Shown: in pieces, positions 7,750 through 15,549 of the stretch | Layout: every line of letters begins with the position of its first letter | Numbering within the stretch: the stretch's first letter is position 1 | Position numbers and translations under genes: made by a program | Assembly: GCF_001293565.1 (NCBI RefSeq) | Contig: NZ_JXMU01000011.1 | Coordinates: 107,681-171,680, forward strand | Direction of reading: 5' to 3' | Length of the DNA: 64,000 bases | Source: Ahrensia marina | Lineage (GTDB): Bacteria > Pseudomonadota > Alphaproteobacteria > Rhizobiales > Rhizobiaceae | Notes under the pieces: model-generated | Databases searched by the model: none | Told to the model about the DNA's origin: nothing | What the model saw: the letters and a program-made list of their open reading frames with translations, nothing else

Positions 7750-9341
7750 GCTGCCTGCCCCGCATTTGCGCCGCCCATCAAAAGCCCCAATGTTTCGCGC
7801 GTCACAGTGGACGCTTGCTGCGGCTCAGACATTTCGCCTTCCGACATCACCGCAATACGGTCACACATCTCCAGTAATTCGTCCAGATCCTGGCTGATAA
7901 CCACCACTGCAGAACCTGACTTTGACAAATCAATCAACGACTGCCGGATGCGAGCTGCAGCGCCTGCATCAACGCCCCATGTTGGCTGGTCAACAATCAA
8001 CAATGATGGTTGCCGGTCAAACTCCCGTCCGAGAATAAGCTTTTGCAAATTGCCGCCTGACAATGTGCCTGCATCCGGATTATCGCCGGATTTGCGGACA
8101 TCCATCGTCTTAACAATGCGCGCGAGAGTTGATTTTAGAGCACTTGGTTTGGCAATTCTTAAAAGACCGCCTGACAAATAGGCTTTGGCGTCGCTGGCAT
8201 GACGCGACAACAAAACATTATCGGCCAGCGACAAGGTGGCTACAGCGGCATGGCCGAAACGTTCTTCAGGCGAAAAAGCAGCACCGGCCATTCTTCGCTC
8301 ATTGATTGTTTTGTTGCCGATTGCTTCACCGCGCAGCAAAATCATGGATGCATCTTTTTGCAGACGTTCGCCGGACAGAGCTTCAAAAAGCTCAAACTGT
8401 CCATTGCCTGCAACACCGGCAATGCCAAAAACCTCACCTGCCGGAACATCAAATGTGATGTCTTTCAATGCTGTTGAAAACGGACCGGTCGGCGGCTGGG
8501 AGAGCTTATTGACCGAAAAGACTGTTTCACGCGCACCAGCCGCTTCATCGGCAACTTTCCGTATTGTGTGAATGTTTTCGCCCACCATCATTGCCGCAAG
8601 GCTTGAGGGTGTTTCTTCCGAAGGAATGCAATGCCCCACCACTTTTCCGTGCCGTAAAACTGTCGCGCGGTCACAAAGGCGTTTCACCTCATCAAGCTTG
8701 TGCGAAATATAAAGGATGGATTTTCCCTCACGGCGCAATAATTCCAAAGTTTCGAAAAGCCGTTCTGATTCCTGCGGTGTTAGTACCGATGTCGGCTCAT
8801 CCAGAATAATCAGATCAGGCTGCTGCAAAAGGCATCGGATAATTTCGACGCGCTGGCGCTCACCCACCGAAAGATCGCCAACCATTGCTTCCGCATTGAT
8901 CGAAAGGCCATATTTGTCCGCGACACGTTCCGCTTCAGCTGAAACTTTTGAAAGCGGTGTTGCTGCATCAAGCGATAAAGCAATATTTTCGGCAACACTA
9001 AGTGAGTCAAACAACGAAAAGTGTTGGAAAACCATGCCGATACCAAGTTGTCTGGCAAAAGAGGGCTTGGTAATAATTTGAGGGTTGCCGCGCCATAGGA
9101 TTTGACCGCCATCGGGTTGCAGCGTGCCGAAAAGCATTTTGACGAGTGTCGATTTACCGGCGCCGTTTTCACCTAAGAGTGCGTGAATTTCACCTTCGTC
9201 AATATCAAAATCAACGCCGTCATTCGCCTTTAGTGTGCCAAAAACCTTTGTCAGGCTTTCAACTGCCAAGAGTTGTTTTCTTTGCGCAATTTCTGATGCG
9301 GCCACACTTTTACTCCCTAAACCCCGCTTCACTTTACCCAA
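7746..9341 (-). CDS. BMP-type ABC transporter ATPase with two nucleotide-binding domains
   Basis: A 531-residue cytoplasmic ATPase with two fused ABC domains, related to YufO/NupO and sugar RbsA-type proteins. The first domain has an intact Walker A (GENGAGKS, about 57-64), signature 'LSVGERQRVEI' and Walker B 'LIILDEPTSVL'. In the second, Walker A is degenerate ('GVAGNGQFELFEAL') while the signature 'LSGGNLQKLILGRE' and 'LLIVDQPTWGVD' remain; this asymmetry is normal for the family. It is the first gene of the operon, and the 158-bp gap to the divergent hydroxylase gene must hold its promoter. I saw no riboswitch-like structure there. Confidence 0.92.
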   Translation of the reverse strand: MGKVKRGLGSKSVAASEIAQRKQLLAVESLTKVFGTLKANDGVDFDIDEGEIHALLGENGAGKSTLVKMLFGTLQPDGGQILWRGNPQIITKPSFARQLGIGMVFQHFSLFDSLSVAENIALSLDAATPLSKVSAEAERVADKYGLSINAEAMVGDLSVGERQRVEIIRCLLQQPDLIILDEPTSVLTPQESERLFETLELLRREGKSILYISHKLDEVKRLCDRATVLRHGKVVGHCIPSEETPSSLAAMMVGENIHTIRKVADEAAGARETVFSVNKLSQPPTGPFSTALKDITFDVPAGEVFGIAGVAGNGQFELFEALSGERLQKDASMILLRGEAIGNKTINERRMAGAAFSPEERFGHAAVATLSLADNVLLSRHASDAKAYLSGGLLRIAKPSALKSTLARIVKTMDVRKSGDNPDAGTLSGGNLQKLILGREFDRQPSLLIVDQPTWGVDAGAAARIRQSLIDLSKSGSAVVVISQDLDELLEMCDRIAVMSEGEMSEPQQASTVTRETLGLLMGGANAGQAA

Positions 9342-9499
9342 GTCTTTCGCGGGTGCAATATGCTTATGTACTCAATTGGTTTTATCCAAAGCTCGATTTT
9401 ATCTATTAAGAGTTCTCATGTGCGGCATCATGCCGGTGGACATAGCGCCGGGTGTGCACCATCTTGAGTTATAGCCAAATAATGATGGAAGTTGAATTT

Positions 9500-10729
9500 A
9501 TGTCCGGTTCAGATGCAGATATCGTTGTTGTCGGCGGTGGTCCTACAGGGCTTGCTGCCGCGCTTGAATGTGCCAGCTATGGACGCAGCGTCATACTTCT
9601 TGCACCGAGCGGATCACATGTAGACACCGATGCCCGTACAACAGCGCTCATGGTGCCAAGCATCAATCTGATCAAAACTATGGGCGTGTGGGATGACTGT
9701 GCTGCGCATGCTGCGCCGCTGCGCACCTTGCGTATTGTCGATGATACCGGCCGCCTGCTTCATGCGCCGACGACCGATTTTCAGGCGGAGGAAATAAGCG
9801 AGAGTGAATTTGGCTATAATATTCCGAACCGGATTTTAAATGCCGCCTTGCAAAAGGCGATTGATGGCACGCCGACTATACGCCAAATAGATGTGCAGCT
9901 TAGCGCTGTAAAATATGGTGCTGATCATGCCGAATTGACATTGTCAAATGGCGAACAGATTACAGCGCAGCTTGTTGTCGGTGCAGACGGCGCGCAATCC
10001 ATTGTGCGCCAGTCAGCCAATATTGATGTGCGGCGCTGGGATTACCCGCAAACCGCATGTGTGATGGCTTTTGATCATGCCCGAAACCATAATTTCGTTT
10101 CGGCTGAATTTCATACGGTTGAAGGTCCATTCACGCAGGTTCCCCTGCCCGGCAAACGTTCAAGTCTGGTCTGGGTCCGCAAACCTGAAGCAATTCAAGC
10201 ACTCCTTGCTGTGGATGAAGATGCGTTATGTCTTGCGGTTGAAAAGCAGATGCACTCGATGCTTGGAAAGATCAGCAACCCGACGAAAATTCAGACATGG
10301 CCACTATCGGGTTCGCTGGCGCACCAGTTTGCAAAGCACCGCTGCGTTCTCGTTGGTCAGGCCGCTCATGCTTTCCCGCCGATTGGCGCTCAAGGGTTAA
10401 ATCTTGGCTTCCGCGATGTTGAAGATTTAGGTGCGGCTTTGGCAAAAGCATCTGAAGATGCGGGCGCAAGTACTGTTTCAAACACTTATGACCGCAAACG
10501 CCGCGCAGACATCTATTTGCGCACGGGTGCTGTCGATCTGCTCAACCGATCATTGCTCAGCGGCTTTGTTCCGCTTCATATGGCTCGCGCATTAGGGATG
10601 GGCGCGTTGAAATATGGCGGGCCGCTTCGCAGCATCTTTATGCGGGAGGGAATTAAGCCGGGCAGTAGTTTCTCAAACTTGTTCAGCCGTTTGACCGATA
10701 AGCGAAAAGCGGCCACCAGTTCCAGCTAG
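9500..10729 (+). CDS. UbiH/UbiF/COQ6-family FAD-dependent hydroxylase
   Basis: A 409-residue flavoprotein monooxygenase of the ubiquinone-hydroxylase group. FAD-binding motifs are in order: GGGPTG (12-17) in the N-terminal Rossmann fold, 'DARTTALMVPS', 'VVGADGAQSIVRQSA' and the C-terminal 'VLVGQAAHAFPPIGAQGLNLGFRDVEDL', the UbiH family signature. It probably hydroxylates an aromatic ring during ubiquinone synthesis; which position cannot be told from sequence. The start at 9500 is chosen because GGAAG lies eight bases before it and the domain begins at once; an upstream start at 9452 lacks support. It converges with the AEC permease with no gap. Confidence 0.87.
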   Translation: MSGSDADIVVVGGGPTGLAAALECASYGRSVILLAPSGSHVDTDARTTALMVPSINLIKTMGVWDDCAAHAAPLRTLRIVDDTGRLLHAPTTDFQAEEISESEFGYNIPNRILNAALQKAIDGTPTIRQIDVQLSAVKYGADHAELTLSNGEQITAQLVVGADGAQSIVRQSANIDVRRWDYPQTACVMAFDHARNHNFVSAEFHTVEGPFTQVPLPGKRSSLVWVRKPEAIQALLAVDEDALCLAVEKQMHSMLGKISNPTKIQTWPLSGSLAHQFAKHRCVLVGQAAHAFPPIGAQGLNLGFRDVEDLGAALAKASEDAGASTVSNTYDRKRRADIYLRTGAVDLLNRSLLSGFVPLHMARALGMGALKYGGPLRSIFMREGIKPGSSFSNLFSRLTDKRKAATSSS

Positions 10730-11686
10730 TTACAAAGGTATCAGGTCGTTTTTCGCCAGATAAAGCAGCGCTGTGACGGTGAAAACGGACAAGACAGTGG
10801 TGATAAGAACCATTGCGGAAGCGCGTTCCACCCAGACATTATATTGCTGCGCGATCACGAAAACATTGGTTGCGCTTGGCAATGCTGCCAGTAGCATTGC
10901 GCAATAGACCCAAATTGGCGGAAAATCACCAATTGCCGTTACAAGCAGATATGCAATTGCCGGTTGTATGATCAGTTTCATCGGAGCTATGAATACCGCT
11001 TCTTGCGGCACACGCTTTAACGGTCTCAGCGCCAATGAAACGCCCATGGCGAATAATGCGCAAGGTGCGGCAGCATTGGCCAGATAGTCGATTAATGTGC
11101 CTATCGCCTTGGGCGGTTGCACTTCAAATATCGCTGCCAACACGCCAACAATTGTTGCCAGAATAAACGGGTGCAATAGAATTCGTTTTGCCACCTGCCC
11201 CGCGAGCTGCAGTTTGGAGACGTTCTGATCTCCATTGCCGGACAGTGCCATTAGCAATGGGGCCATAACAAAATGCAGGGTGTTATCGAAACAAAAGATC
11301 AATGCGACCGGCACAACGGCCGCTTCGCCAAATGCAAGCAACGCCAGTCCCGGTGCCATGTAACCGATATTGCCATAGGCTCCGGCAAAACCCATGATGG
11401 CGCTTTCGGCCACATTGCCTTTGCTGCGCCATATGCCGAGCGCAAAAATCACCGAAAAAGCAATATAGGTGGAAAATGTTGTCGCCAGAATATAACGCCA
11501 CTGCGTCAATTCTTCGATCGGCGTTTGGGACAACAGTTTGAAAAAGAGTGCCGGCAGCGCAATATATATGATAAAGGTGTTCATCCACCCAAGCGCTTCA
11601 AGCGGCTGCTTGGTAATGCGTGCTGCCCCAAAACCCAGCGCTATCAGGCCAAAAAACGGCAGTACAAGCGCGATAATGCCTGCCAT
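10730..11686 (-). CDS. AEC (auxin efflux carrier) family transporter
   Basis: A 318-residue inner-membrane protein with about ten hydrophobic segments and the AEC/Mem_trans pattern: 'VLPFFGLIALGFGAARI' at the start, 'GFAGAYGNIGYMAPGLALLAFGE' in the middle and 'LLAALPSATNVFVIAQQYNV' near the end. Bacterial members export or import small organic acids such as malate or malonate, but the substrate here is unknown. Its stop directly abuts the stop of the convergent hydroxylase gene. Confidence 0.87.
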   Translation of the reverse strand: MAGIIALVLPFFGLIALGFGAARITKQPLEALGWMNTFIIYIALPALFFKLLSQTPIEELTQWRYILATTFSTYIAFSVIFALGIWRSKGNVAESAIMGFAGAYGNIGYMAPGLALLAFGEAAVVPVALIFCFDNTLHFVMAPLLMALSGNGDQNVSKLQLAGQVAKRILLHPFILATIVGVLAAIFEVQPPKAIGTLIDYLANAAAPCALFAMGVSLALRPLKRVPQEAVFIAPMKLIIQPAIAYLLVTAIGDFPPIWVYCAMLLAALPSATNVFVIAQQYNVWVERASAMVLITTVLSVFTVTALLYLAKNDLIPL

Positions 11687-11792
11687 TTTCTCTCCTCACA
11701 CAAGGGCAAATTAGCATGATAAAGGCTTAAAACGCCCACACTTTGATGGTCAAGCCCTTGAAATGCCCTATTGAACGCGTCATTTAATCTAT

Positions 11793-12140
11793 ATGCAGAA
11801 AAGAAGTACAAAAATTGTTGAAACACGTTTCGGTATCGGACAAGTCGTCAAGCACAGACTGTTTCCGTTCCGCGGCGTTGTGTTCGATATTGATCCGGAA
11901 TTCGATAATACTGACGAATGGTACGAAGCCATTCCCGAAGATGTACGTCCTGCAAAAGAGCAGCCTTACTATCATTTGCTCGCCGAGAACGATGATACGG
12001 AATATGTTGCCTATGTATCAGAGCAAAATCTTTTGCTGGATGATTCAGGCAAACCGGTTCGGCACCCGCAGGTTGAAGAGATATTTGACTGGAATTCGGA
12101 AAACCGCAGTTACACAACGCGTGACAATTTCGGGCATTAA
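11793..12140 (+). CDS. hspQ: Heat shock protein HspQ
   Basis: A 115-residue protein of the YccV/HspQ family. In E. coli HspQ binds hemimethylated DNA and acts as a specificity factor and substrate of the Lon protease. Family signatures are 'RFGIGQVVKHRLFPFRGVVFDIDPEF', 'PYYHLLAENDDTEYVAYVSEQNL' and 'HPQVEEIF'. It is monocistronic, divergent from the AEC permease and convergent with the FrnE-like gene. No obvious sigma-32 promoter was identified. Confidence 0.92.
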   Translation: MQKRSTKIVETRFGIGQVVKHRLFPFRGVVFDIDPEFDNTDEWYEAIPEDVRPAKEQPYYHLLAENDDTEYVAYVSEQNLLLDDSGKPVRHPQVEEIFDWNSENRSYTTRDNFGH

Positions 12141-12156
12141 TCTAGGTAGAGGGCTT

Positions 12157-12822
12157 TTATAGCCCCTCACCGTTTGCAATCTTGCCAATGGCCATTGCCA
12201 AGGTTTCAGGAGCCTGCGCGCCTGATACGCCATATTTTCCATCAAAAATGAAGCACGGTACGCCATTCACACCGATCTGGTGCGCGTGGTCAACAGCTTG
12301 CCGCGTTTCAATCAGACCGTCGTCAGATTTCAACCTGCCTGAAACCTGTTGTGCATCCATTCCGCCCTCCGCAGCGATTTTGGCCAGCACAGCATGATCG
12401 CCGATGTTTTTGCCGTCCTGAAAATAGGCTTTAAACAGCAACTCGACGATACGATCCTGCTGTTCGTCTCCCTGTTGCCCTGCCCACGCAATCAGCCGGT
12501 GGGCGTCCATCGTATTGGGTGAGACCTCAATCGCGTCAAAATCGAAATCGATACCTTCATCGTCGCCAGCCTGCTTGATCGTCTGGTAGAATTTTTCAGC
12601 ATTTTCTTTCCCGCCGAACTTTTCAGACAGATAAAGCTGACGGTCCTTGCCTTCGGGCGGCAAAGTGGCGTCAAGCTGGAATGGTAACCATTTTATCTCA
12701 ACATCAATTTCCTGATCGATGTTTTTGAGCGCTTTTTCCAAGCGCCTTTTCCCGACAAAGCACCACGGGCACATGACGTCGGAGACGATGTCCAGTTTTA
12801 CTTTCTTTTCGGCTGTACTCAT
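12157..12822 (-). CDS. DsbA-family oxidoreductase (FrnE/HCCA isomerase-like)
   Basis: A 221-residue thioredoxin-fold protein with a C18-P-W-C21 active site in 'DVMCPWCFVGKRRLEKAL' and a helical insertion containing 'NTMDAHRLIAWA'. It lacks a signal peptide, so it is cytoplasmic, as FrnE of Deinococcus, which has disulfide isomerase activity. The C-terminus 'GVNGVPCFIFDGKYGVSGAQ' carries the cis-proline loop. The start at 12822 overlaps the stop of the upstream YejA-like gene by 4 nt (ATGA); an alternative ATG at 12837 would extend that overlap. Confidence 0.88.
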   Translation of the reverse strand: MSTAEKKVKLDIVSDVMCPWCFVGKRRLEKALKNIDQEIDVEIKWLPFQLDATLPPEGKDRQLYLSEKFGGKENAEKFYQTIKQAGDDEGIDFDFDAIEVSPNTMDAHRLIAWAGQQGDEQQDRIVELLFKAYFQDGKNIGDHAVLAKIAAEGGMDAQQVSGRLKSDDGLIETRQAVDHAHQIGVNGVPCFIFDGKYGVSGAQAPETLAMAIGKIANGEGL

Positions 12823-14648
12823 TCTTCGATCCACCATGTTGGTAGCTGATAACCATATAGAGGGCTGTAATCGGGCTGTTTTATTCGTGCTCTATGGGCC
12901 ACGCGTTTTTCACTTAAGTGATAAAGCGGTACGATATAATGACCTGAGATGAGAAGACGGTCATAAGCGCGAACTGCTGCGGCAAAATCCTCGCGGTCGC
13001 GCGCATTCACCAAGGCATCAATCATAGCATCAATGGCTTCAGATGAACCGCCGGAATAATTAAATGTTCCTTCCGGCTCGACCGATTCTGAACCCCAGCG
13101 CCAGATTTGTTCTGCGCCCGGAGATAAAGATGCCGATAAACTACCGGCAACCATGTCGTAGTCCCATGTTTGCCGGCGTTTTTGAAATTGTGCGTCATCG
13201 ACAGCGCGGATTCCGATGTCAACGCCGATTGCCTCAGCAGTGCGCTTATAGGCAAGTACCATGCGCTCTATTTCGCTTTGTGATGCGCCGATAACGCCGC
13301 CGATGAGCACTTCAAATGACAATTGCTTGCCATCTTTCATCATTTTGCCGCCGTCAATTTTATATCCGGCTTCGCCCAGTTTTTTAACGGCATCACGCAG
13401 TACTTTGCGGTCCCGTCCCGACCCGTCCGTTTTGGCAGGTGCATAAGTTCCATCCATAACTTCGGGAAGAACGTCGTCCATATAAGGCGCAAGCAGCTCT
13501 TTTTCCTTATCAGTCGCAGGCTTTCCAAGCGCCGAAAGCTCTTCAGAATTTTGCCAATAGGAACCGGTACGTGTGAAACGATCATTAAACAGATTCTTAT
13601 TGACCCATTCAAAGTCAAACAACATGGCAAGCGCTTCGCGCACCTTACGGTCCTTGAAAACGTCACGGCGCGTATTGAAGAAAAATCCGATCATGCGTTC
13701 AGGCTCGCCGGAGGTGAATGTGGATTTGACCACTTCTCCTTCTGTTACAGCAGGAAAATCATATGAATTTTCCCACTTGCCCGGATCGCTTTCAGGATAA
13801 ATATCGAAAACACCTTTTTTGAATGCTTCGAATTGAGCCGTTGCATCGCGGAAATATTCGATTTTTATTTCGTCATAATTATCAAAACCGACTTTCGACG
13901 GGAAATCTTTTCCCCAATAATCCGGATTGCGCTTATATGTAATGCTGGTGCCCGGATTTACATCTTCGACCAAATACGGGCCGCTGCCGACCGGCGCTTC
14001 TAGCGTAGACTGATCAAAGGTTTCAGGATCAATTGCGTGTTTTGGCAATACGGGTGTCAGGCCAATAATCAACGGATATTCACGGTTGGATTTATCATTG
14101 AATGTGAATTTGACTTTACGGTCGCCGGTTTTCTCGATTTTTTCAATGCGCGCCATTCTGCCATTATAAGGCGGACGGCCTTTTTCCGTGAGAAGCTCAT
14201 AGGTGAAGATGACATCTTCCGGTGTGACGGCAACGCCATCCGACCATTTGGCATCGCTATTCAGCGTAAATTCAATCCAGGTACGTTCGTCGTCGGTTTC
14301 AACCTTTTCAGCCAGTAAGCCGTACATTGTAAACGGCTCATCGCGATTTCGTTGCAGGAGCGATTCATAAACGAGATTGCCAAACTCGGGATCCCATATT
14401 CCCCGTGCGGTTGTACGCATACTTTTCAAAACGAATGGGTTGAGGCTGTCGAATGTGCCGACGACGCCATAGGCCATTGATCCGCCTTTCGGCGCATCGG
14501 GATTAACATATTGAAAATGCGTGTAATCGGCAGGCAATTGTGGCTCGCCATGCATCGCGATGCCGTGTTTTGGCTCCGCCGATACCAATGTTGTTGTAAC
14601 CAGCAACAAGGTGCCAGCCGCCAGGCAGCTTTGAAATTTCGTAAGCAA
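12819..14648 (-). CDS. YejA-like extracellular solute-binding protein (family 5)
   Basis: A 609-residue periplasmic binding protein with a signal peptide ('LAAGTLLLVTTTLVSAE'). It has the family-5 peptide-binding fold with YejA landmarks: 'HGIAMHGEPQLPADYTHF', 'NPDAPKGGSMAYG', 'EYFRDATAQFEAFKKGVFD' and 'FNTRRDVFKDRKVREALAMLFDFEWVNK'. YejA-type proteins deliver oligopeptides to YejBEF, but no permease or ATPase gene is adjacent here, so it is an orphan binding protein that must use a transporter encoded elsewhere. It is co-transcribed with the downstream FrnE-like gene through an ATGA overlap. Confidence 0.9.
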   Translation of the reverse strand: MLTKFQSCLAAGTLLLVTTTLVSAEPKHGIAMHGEPQLPADYTHFQYVNPDAPKGGSMAYGVVGTFDSLNPFVLKSMRTTARGIWDPEFGNLVYESLLQRNRDEPFTMYGLLAEKVETDDERTWIEFTLNSDAKWSDGVAVTPEDVIFTYELLTEKGRPPYNGRMARIEKIEKTGDRKVKFTFNDKSNREYPLIIGLTPVLPKHAIDPETFDQSTLEAPVGSGPYLVEDVNPGTSITYKRNPDYWGKDFPSKVGFDNYDEIKIEYFRDATAQFEAFKKGVFDIYPESDPGKWENSYDFPAVTEGEVVKSTFTSGEPERMIGFFFNTRRDVFKDRKVREALAMLFDFEWVNKNLFNDRFTRTGSYWQNSEELSALGKPATDKEKELLAPYMDDVLPEVMDGTYAPAKTDGSGRDRKVLRDAVKKLGEAGYKIDGGKMMKDGKQLSFEVLIGGVIGASQSEIERMVLAYKRTAEAIGVDIGIRAVDDAQFQKRRQTWDYDMVAGSLSASLSPGAEQIWRWGSESVEPEGTFNYSGGSSEAIDAMIDALVNARDREDFAAAVRAYDRLLISGHYIVPLYHLSEKRVAHRARIKQPDYSPLYGYQLPTWWIEE

Positions 14649-14866
14649 TACGTCTCTCCCAAGGCAGATATTAATGAGTCGTCACACTACCATGCGCAAC
14701 GCTGCCGTCCAATCAAACTGATAAATTCTCTCAAGTCAGCTTGTGGGGCTGGCAATCCCGCCTTTATTTATGCTAGTGCGCATGCCAATTGACATTTTGC
14801 GGCCTTATTTCAAGCCCAGAGCGTCGGCAAATAGAATTTGAAGTATCTAAAAGGACAAGCTCGCTT

Positions 14867-15487
14867 ATGCGTTCACTTATGAATAAAACAGTTTTCGGTT
14901 TTGCTGCCCTCGCAGCTACTTCCATTTTTACGCCTGCGTCTGCACAGCAAGCCGCCGGTCAACAGCAACCGCAAGGTTGGTTTAAAGTTTGTACGCAGCA
15001 GGGTGAAAACAACATCTGTAATGTGCAAAACATCCGTCAGGCCAATACAGGCCAGCTTTTGACAGCAGTGAACCTGATCCAGATCAGCGGCAAAACAAAC
15101 CGCGCCCTCTTTCAGGTAGCAGTACCAACAGGCCGTGTTATTCCTGCCGGTGTTGGCATGCAGATCGATGGCGGCTCAGCTAAAAAGATTAACTATTCGA
15201 TCTGCTTGCCGGATCGCTGTGTTGCTGAAGCGCCGCTGACACCGGAGCTGGTGTCATCATTGAAGCGTGGCGGTGAACTGACTTTGACAACAGTCAATTT
15301 CCAAAATCAGCCAAACCCGATCAAGGTAACTCTTGAAGGCTTTACTGCTGCATTTGACGGTGAACCACTCAAACAGTCTGAACTTCAGGACCGTCAGGAA
15401 GAGCTTCAGGCCGAAATTCAAAAACGTCGTGAAGAATTTCAGAAGAAGCTTAAAGAAGAACAGGAAAAGGCGAAGACCGCTCAATAA
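14867..15487 (+). CDS. IalB-family (invasion-associated locus B) periplasmic protein
   Basis: A 206-residue secreted protein. A signal peptide ends near 'TPASAQQ', followed by the IalB domain with four cysteines likely paired as in the family ('WFKVCTQQGENNICNVQ' and 'YSICLPDRCVAE'), and a long charged helix 'LQDRQEELQAEIQKRREEF' that should form a coiled coil. IalB was described in Bartonella as required for erythrocyte invasion, but members are widespread in non-pathogenic alphaproteobacteria. The start at 14867 is chosen for the AAGGA upstream and the signal peptide; an in-frame start at 14789 would add a non-signal extension. A terminator follows. Confidence 0.88.
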   Translation: MRSLMNKTVFGFAALAATSIFTPASAQQAAGQQQPQGWFKVCTQQGENNICNVQNIRQANTGQLLTAVNLIQISGKTNRALFQVAVPTGRVIPAGVGMQIDGGSAKKINYSICLPDRCVAEAPLTPELVSSLKRGGELTLTTVNFQNQPNPIKVTLEGFTAAFDGEPLKQSELQDRQEELQAEIQKRREEFQKKLKEEQEKAKTAQ

Positions 15488-15512
15488 ACCCGTTCTATCT
15501 TACTCAAAGAAT

Positions 15513-15545
15513 AAAGCCGCTGGATTTTCCGGCGGCTTTTTTTAT
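15513..15545 (+). terminator. Terminator after the IalB-family gene
   Basis: AAAGCCGCTGG-ATTTT-CCGGCGGCTTT makes a stem of ten or so pairs followed by a T run. It lies between the convergent IalB-family gene and mfd, so it may serve both directions. Confidence 0.8.
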
Positions 15546-15549
15546 GTGG

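Noticed and set aside
7746..9341. Degenerate second Walker A in the BMP-type ATPase as a damaging mutation
   Set aside because: The asymmetry is usual in double-domain ATPases of this family, and the rest of the protein is intact.
9342..9499. Purine riboswitch before the BMP-type operon
   Set aside because: I could not find the conserved three-way-junction core, and the gap is short and shared with a divergent gene.
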